DNA of 64,000 bases from Chloroherpetonaceae bacterium. Its GTDB lineage: Bacteria > Bacteroidota > Chlorobiia > Chlorobiales > Thermochlorobacteraceae. A program made the position numbers and the translations under genes. The notes beneath the pieces are model-generated. The model searched no databases. It saw only the letters and a list, made by a program, of their open reading frames with translations, and was not told where the DNA came from. This document shows, piece after piece, positions 63,110-64,000 of the stretch. Position 1 is the first letter of the stretch. The number at the start of each line of letters is the position of its first letter. Where the stretch lies: assembly GCA_033763895.1 (NCBI GenBank), contig JANRJQ010000010.1, positions 66,146 through 130,145 on the forward strand. Direction: 5' to 3'.

Positions 63110-64000
63110 ATGGATAAGAAACTTTATTGGGTTTTATTGACATGTTTTGGTATTTCCTTTTTTTGGTCTTGTAAAAAAAATGAAACTTTCGAAGAAAAGG
63201 CCACCACGAAATCAACCGTACAAAAGTCAATGAATGCAAAGCCGAAGTATGCACTTGCCATCCACGGGGGAGCGGGGACGATTACCCGCGCACTCATGAC
63301 CCCTGAAATGGAAAAAGCATATCGCGAGTCACTTGAAAAAGCGTTGAAGAAAGGTGCCTCGATATTGGAAAGTGGTGGAGCAGCCCTTGATGCGGTTGAG
63401 GCAGTTGTCATGCTTTTAGAAGATGATTCTTTGTTTAATGCGGGAAAAGGTGCGGTGTTCACACATGAAGGGAAAAATGAACTTGATGCCGCGATAATGA
63501 ATGGAGAAAACTTGGCCGCCGGATCAGTTGCCGGAGTTCGTCATATTAAGAATCCTATTGCGCTTGCCCGTAAAGTAATGGAGAAATCAGAACATGTGAT
63601 GATGGTTGGTGAGGGTGCGGAAACGTTTGCTTGGGAACTGGGATTTGAGAAAATGCCGGAGTCTTATTTTTACACAGAGCAAAGGTGGAAATCCCTTCAA
63701 AAAATTAAAGCAGAAGAAATCACTTCCGCAAAAGAAAAGCACGGCACCGTTGGTGCGGTGGCATTGGATCAAAACGGAAATTTAGCAGCGGCAACTTCAA
63801 CCGGGGGAATGACGAATAAGCGATATGGTCGAGTCGGGGATGCACCAATAATTGGCGCGGGAACTTATGCGAACAATCAATCATGCGCAATTTCTGCAAC
63901 AGGATGGGGTGAGTATTTTATCCGAGTTGGGGTTGCTAAAGAGATTGAAGCCGCAATTCGCTTTAAGGGTTTGGCTGTGGATGAGGCTTCAAGATTGGCG
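63110..64000 (+). CDS. Isoaspartyl peptidase / L-asparaginase lipoprotein (3' end cut by window)
   Basis: The first 297 residues of an N-terminal-nucleophile hydrolase related to plant-type asparaginase and isoaspartyl peptidase (EcAIII). The signal ends FFWSC (Cys21), a lipobox, so the enzyme is exported. Family features include AIHGGAGTITRALM, LEDDSLFNAGKGAVFT, and the autocleavage site HGTVGAVALD with the nucleophile Thr213; AATSTGGMTNKRYGRVGDAP follows. The precursor is cleaved before the threonine to give two subunits. It probably hydrolyses isoaspartyl dipeptides or asparagine in the periplasm. The start ATG lies 18 bp after the sigma factor terminator; the frame is open to the end of the window. 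Confidence 0.92.
   Translation, partial: MDKKLYWVLLTCFGISFFWSCKKNETFEEKATTKSTVQKSMNAKPKYALAIHGGAGTITRALMTPEMEKAYRESLEKALKKGASILESGGAALDAVEAVVMLLEDDSLFNAGKGAVFTHEGKNELDAAIMNGENLAAGSVAGVRHIKNPIALARKVMEKSEHVMMVGEGAETFAWELGFEKMPESYFYTEQRWKSLQKIKAEEITSAKEKHGTVGAVALDQNGNLAAATSTGGMTNKRYGRVGDAPIIGAGTYANNQSCAISATGWGEYFIRVGVAKEIEAAIRFKGLAVDEASRLA

Noticed and set aside
1-64000. Prophage, insertion sequence, CRISPR array or toxin-antitoxin module
   Set aside because: No integrase, transposase, terminal inverted repeats, regular direct repeats with unique spacers, or recognisable toxin-antitoxin pair were seen on either strand.

Overview
The window comes from a Gram-negative bacterium of the Bacteroidota/Chlorobiota (Ignavibacteria-Chlorobia) side of the tree. 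Three giant or large exported proteins end in the Por/type IX secretion C-terminal sorting domain, with the NYPNPFNPxTxIxY signature typical of Ignavibacteria and Chloroherpeton-like genomes. Many lipoproteins, a Kdo transferase (LPS) and two TAnnTTTG promoter-like boxes fit this. A BchC-like dehydrogenase at the right end hints at a phototrophic Chlorobi relative (Chloroherpetonaceae type), but on one gene only. Base composition looks even (low 40s % GC by eye). I see no insertion sequence, prophage, integrase or CRISPR array.

Layout. 1-2.2 kb: 3' part of an SRPBCC/GyrI-like gene, then radA on the minus strand. 2.3-10.3 kb: a 2238-residue exported beta-rich protein and a Kelch-type exported protein, both with type IX sorting tails. 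10.3-13.7 kb: ispH, a 0.5-kb array of 21-bp repeats in a convergent spacer, and an oligopeptide-type solute-binding lipoprotein. 13.9-19.1 kb: two paralogous TPR-histidine kinases and era. 19.2-23.7 kb, minus strand: two low-complexity lipoproteins (one with a CXXCH motif), nadE, a STAS protein and a GT4 glycosyltransferase. 23.9-30.4 kb: fructosamine-kinase-like gene, nth, M20 amidohydrolase, PPP-type phosphatase, nusB and an Ig-like lipoprotein. 30.5-39.3 kb: a 31-codon small ORF with terminator, comM, a GH2-like membrane protein lacking its acid/base Glu, smc and a HAD phosphatase. 39.5-50.1 kb: a 3546-residue IPT plus FG-GAP repeat protein with a type IX tail. 50.2-52.8 kb: three small exported proteins, two LPP20-like. 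52.9-64 kb: membrane-anchored alpha-amylase, waaA, a stand-alone N-terminal half of carB, a Tat lipoprotein, a TPR lipoprotein, a BchC-like gene, tRNA-Ser(GCU), an ECF sigma factor with a long N-terminal extension, and a truncated isoaspartyl peptidase/asparaginase lipoprotein.

How they work together. Most of the window is housekeeping (DNA repair and chromosome: radA, nth, smc, comM; RNA and ribosome: nusB, era; cofactors and envelope: ispH, nadE, waaA) interleaved with cell-surface functions. The surface set consists of three type IX cargo proteins and a series of lipoproteins. A shared 7-6-7 inverted repeat lies upstream of both the giant propeller protein and the first LPP20-like lipoprotein, so these two surface loci may be co-regulated. 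The least explained features are the 21-bp phased array, the small ORF before comM, the GH2-like pseudoenzyme fused to a membrane domain, and the adjacent lipoproteins sharing an SGRxRN end.
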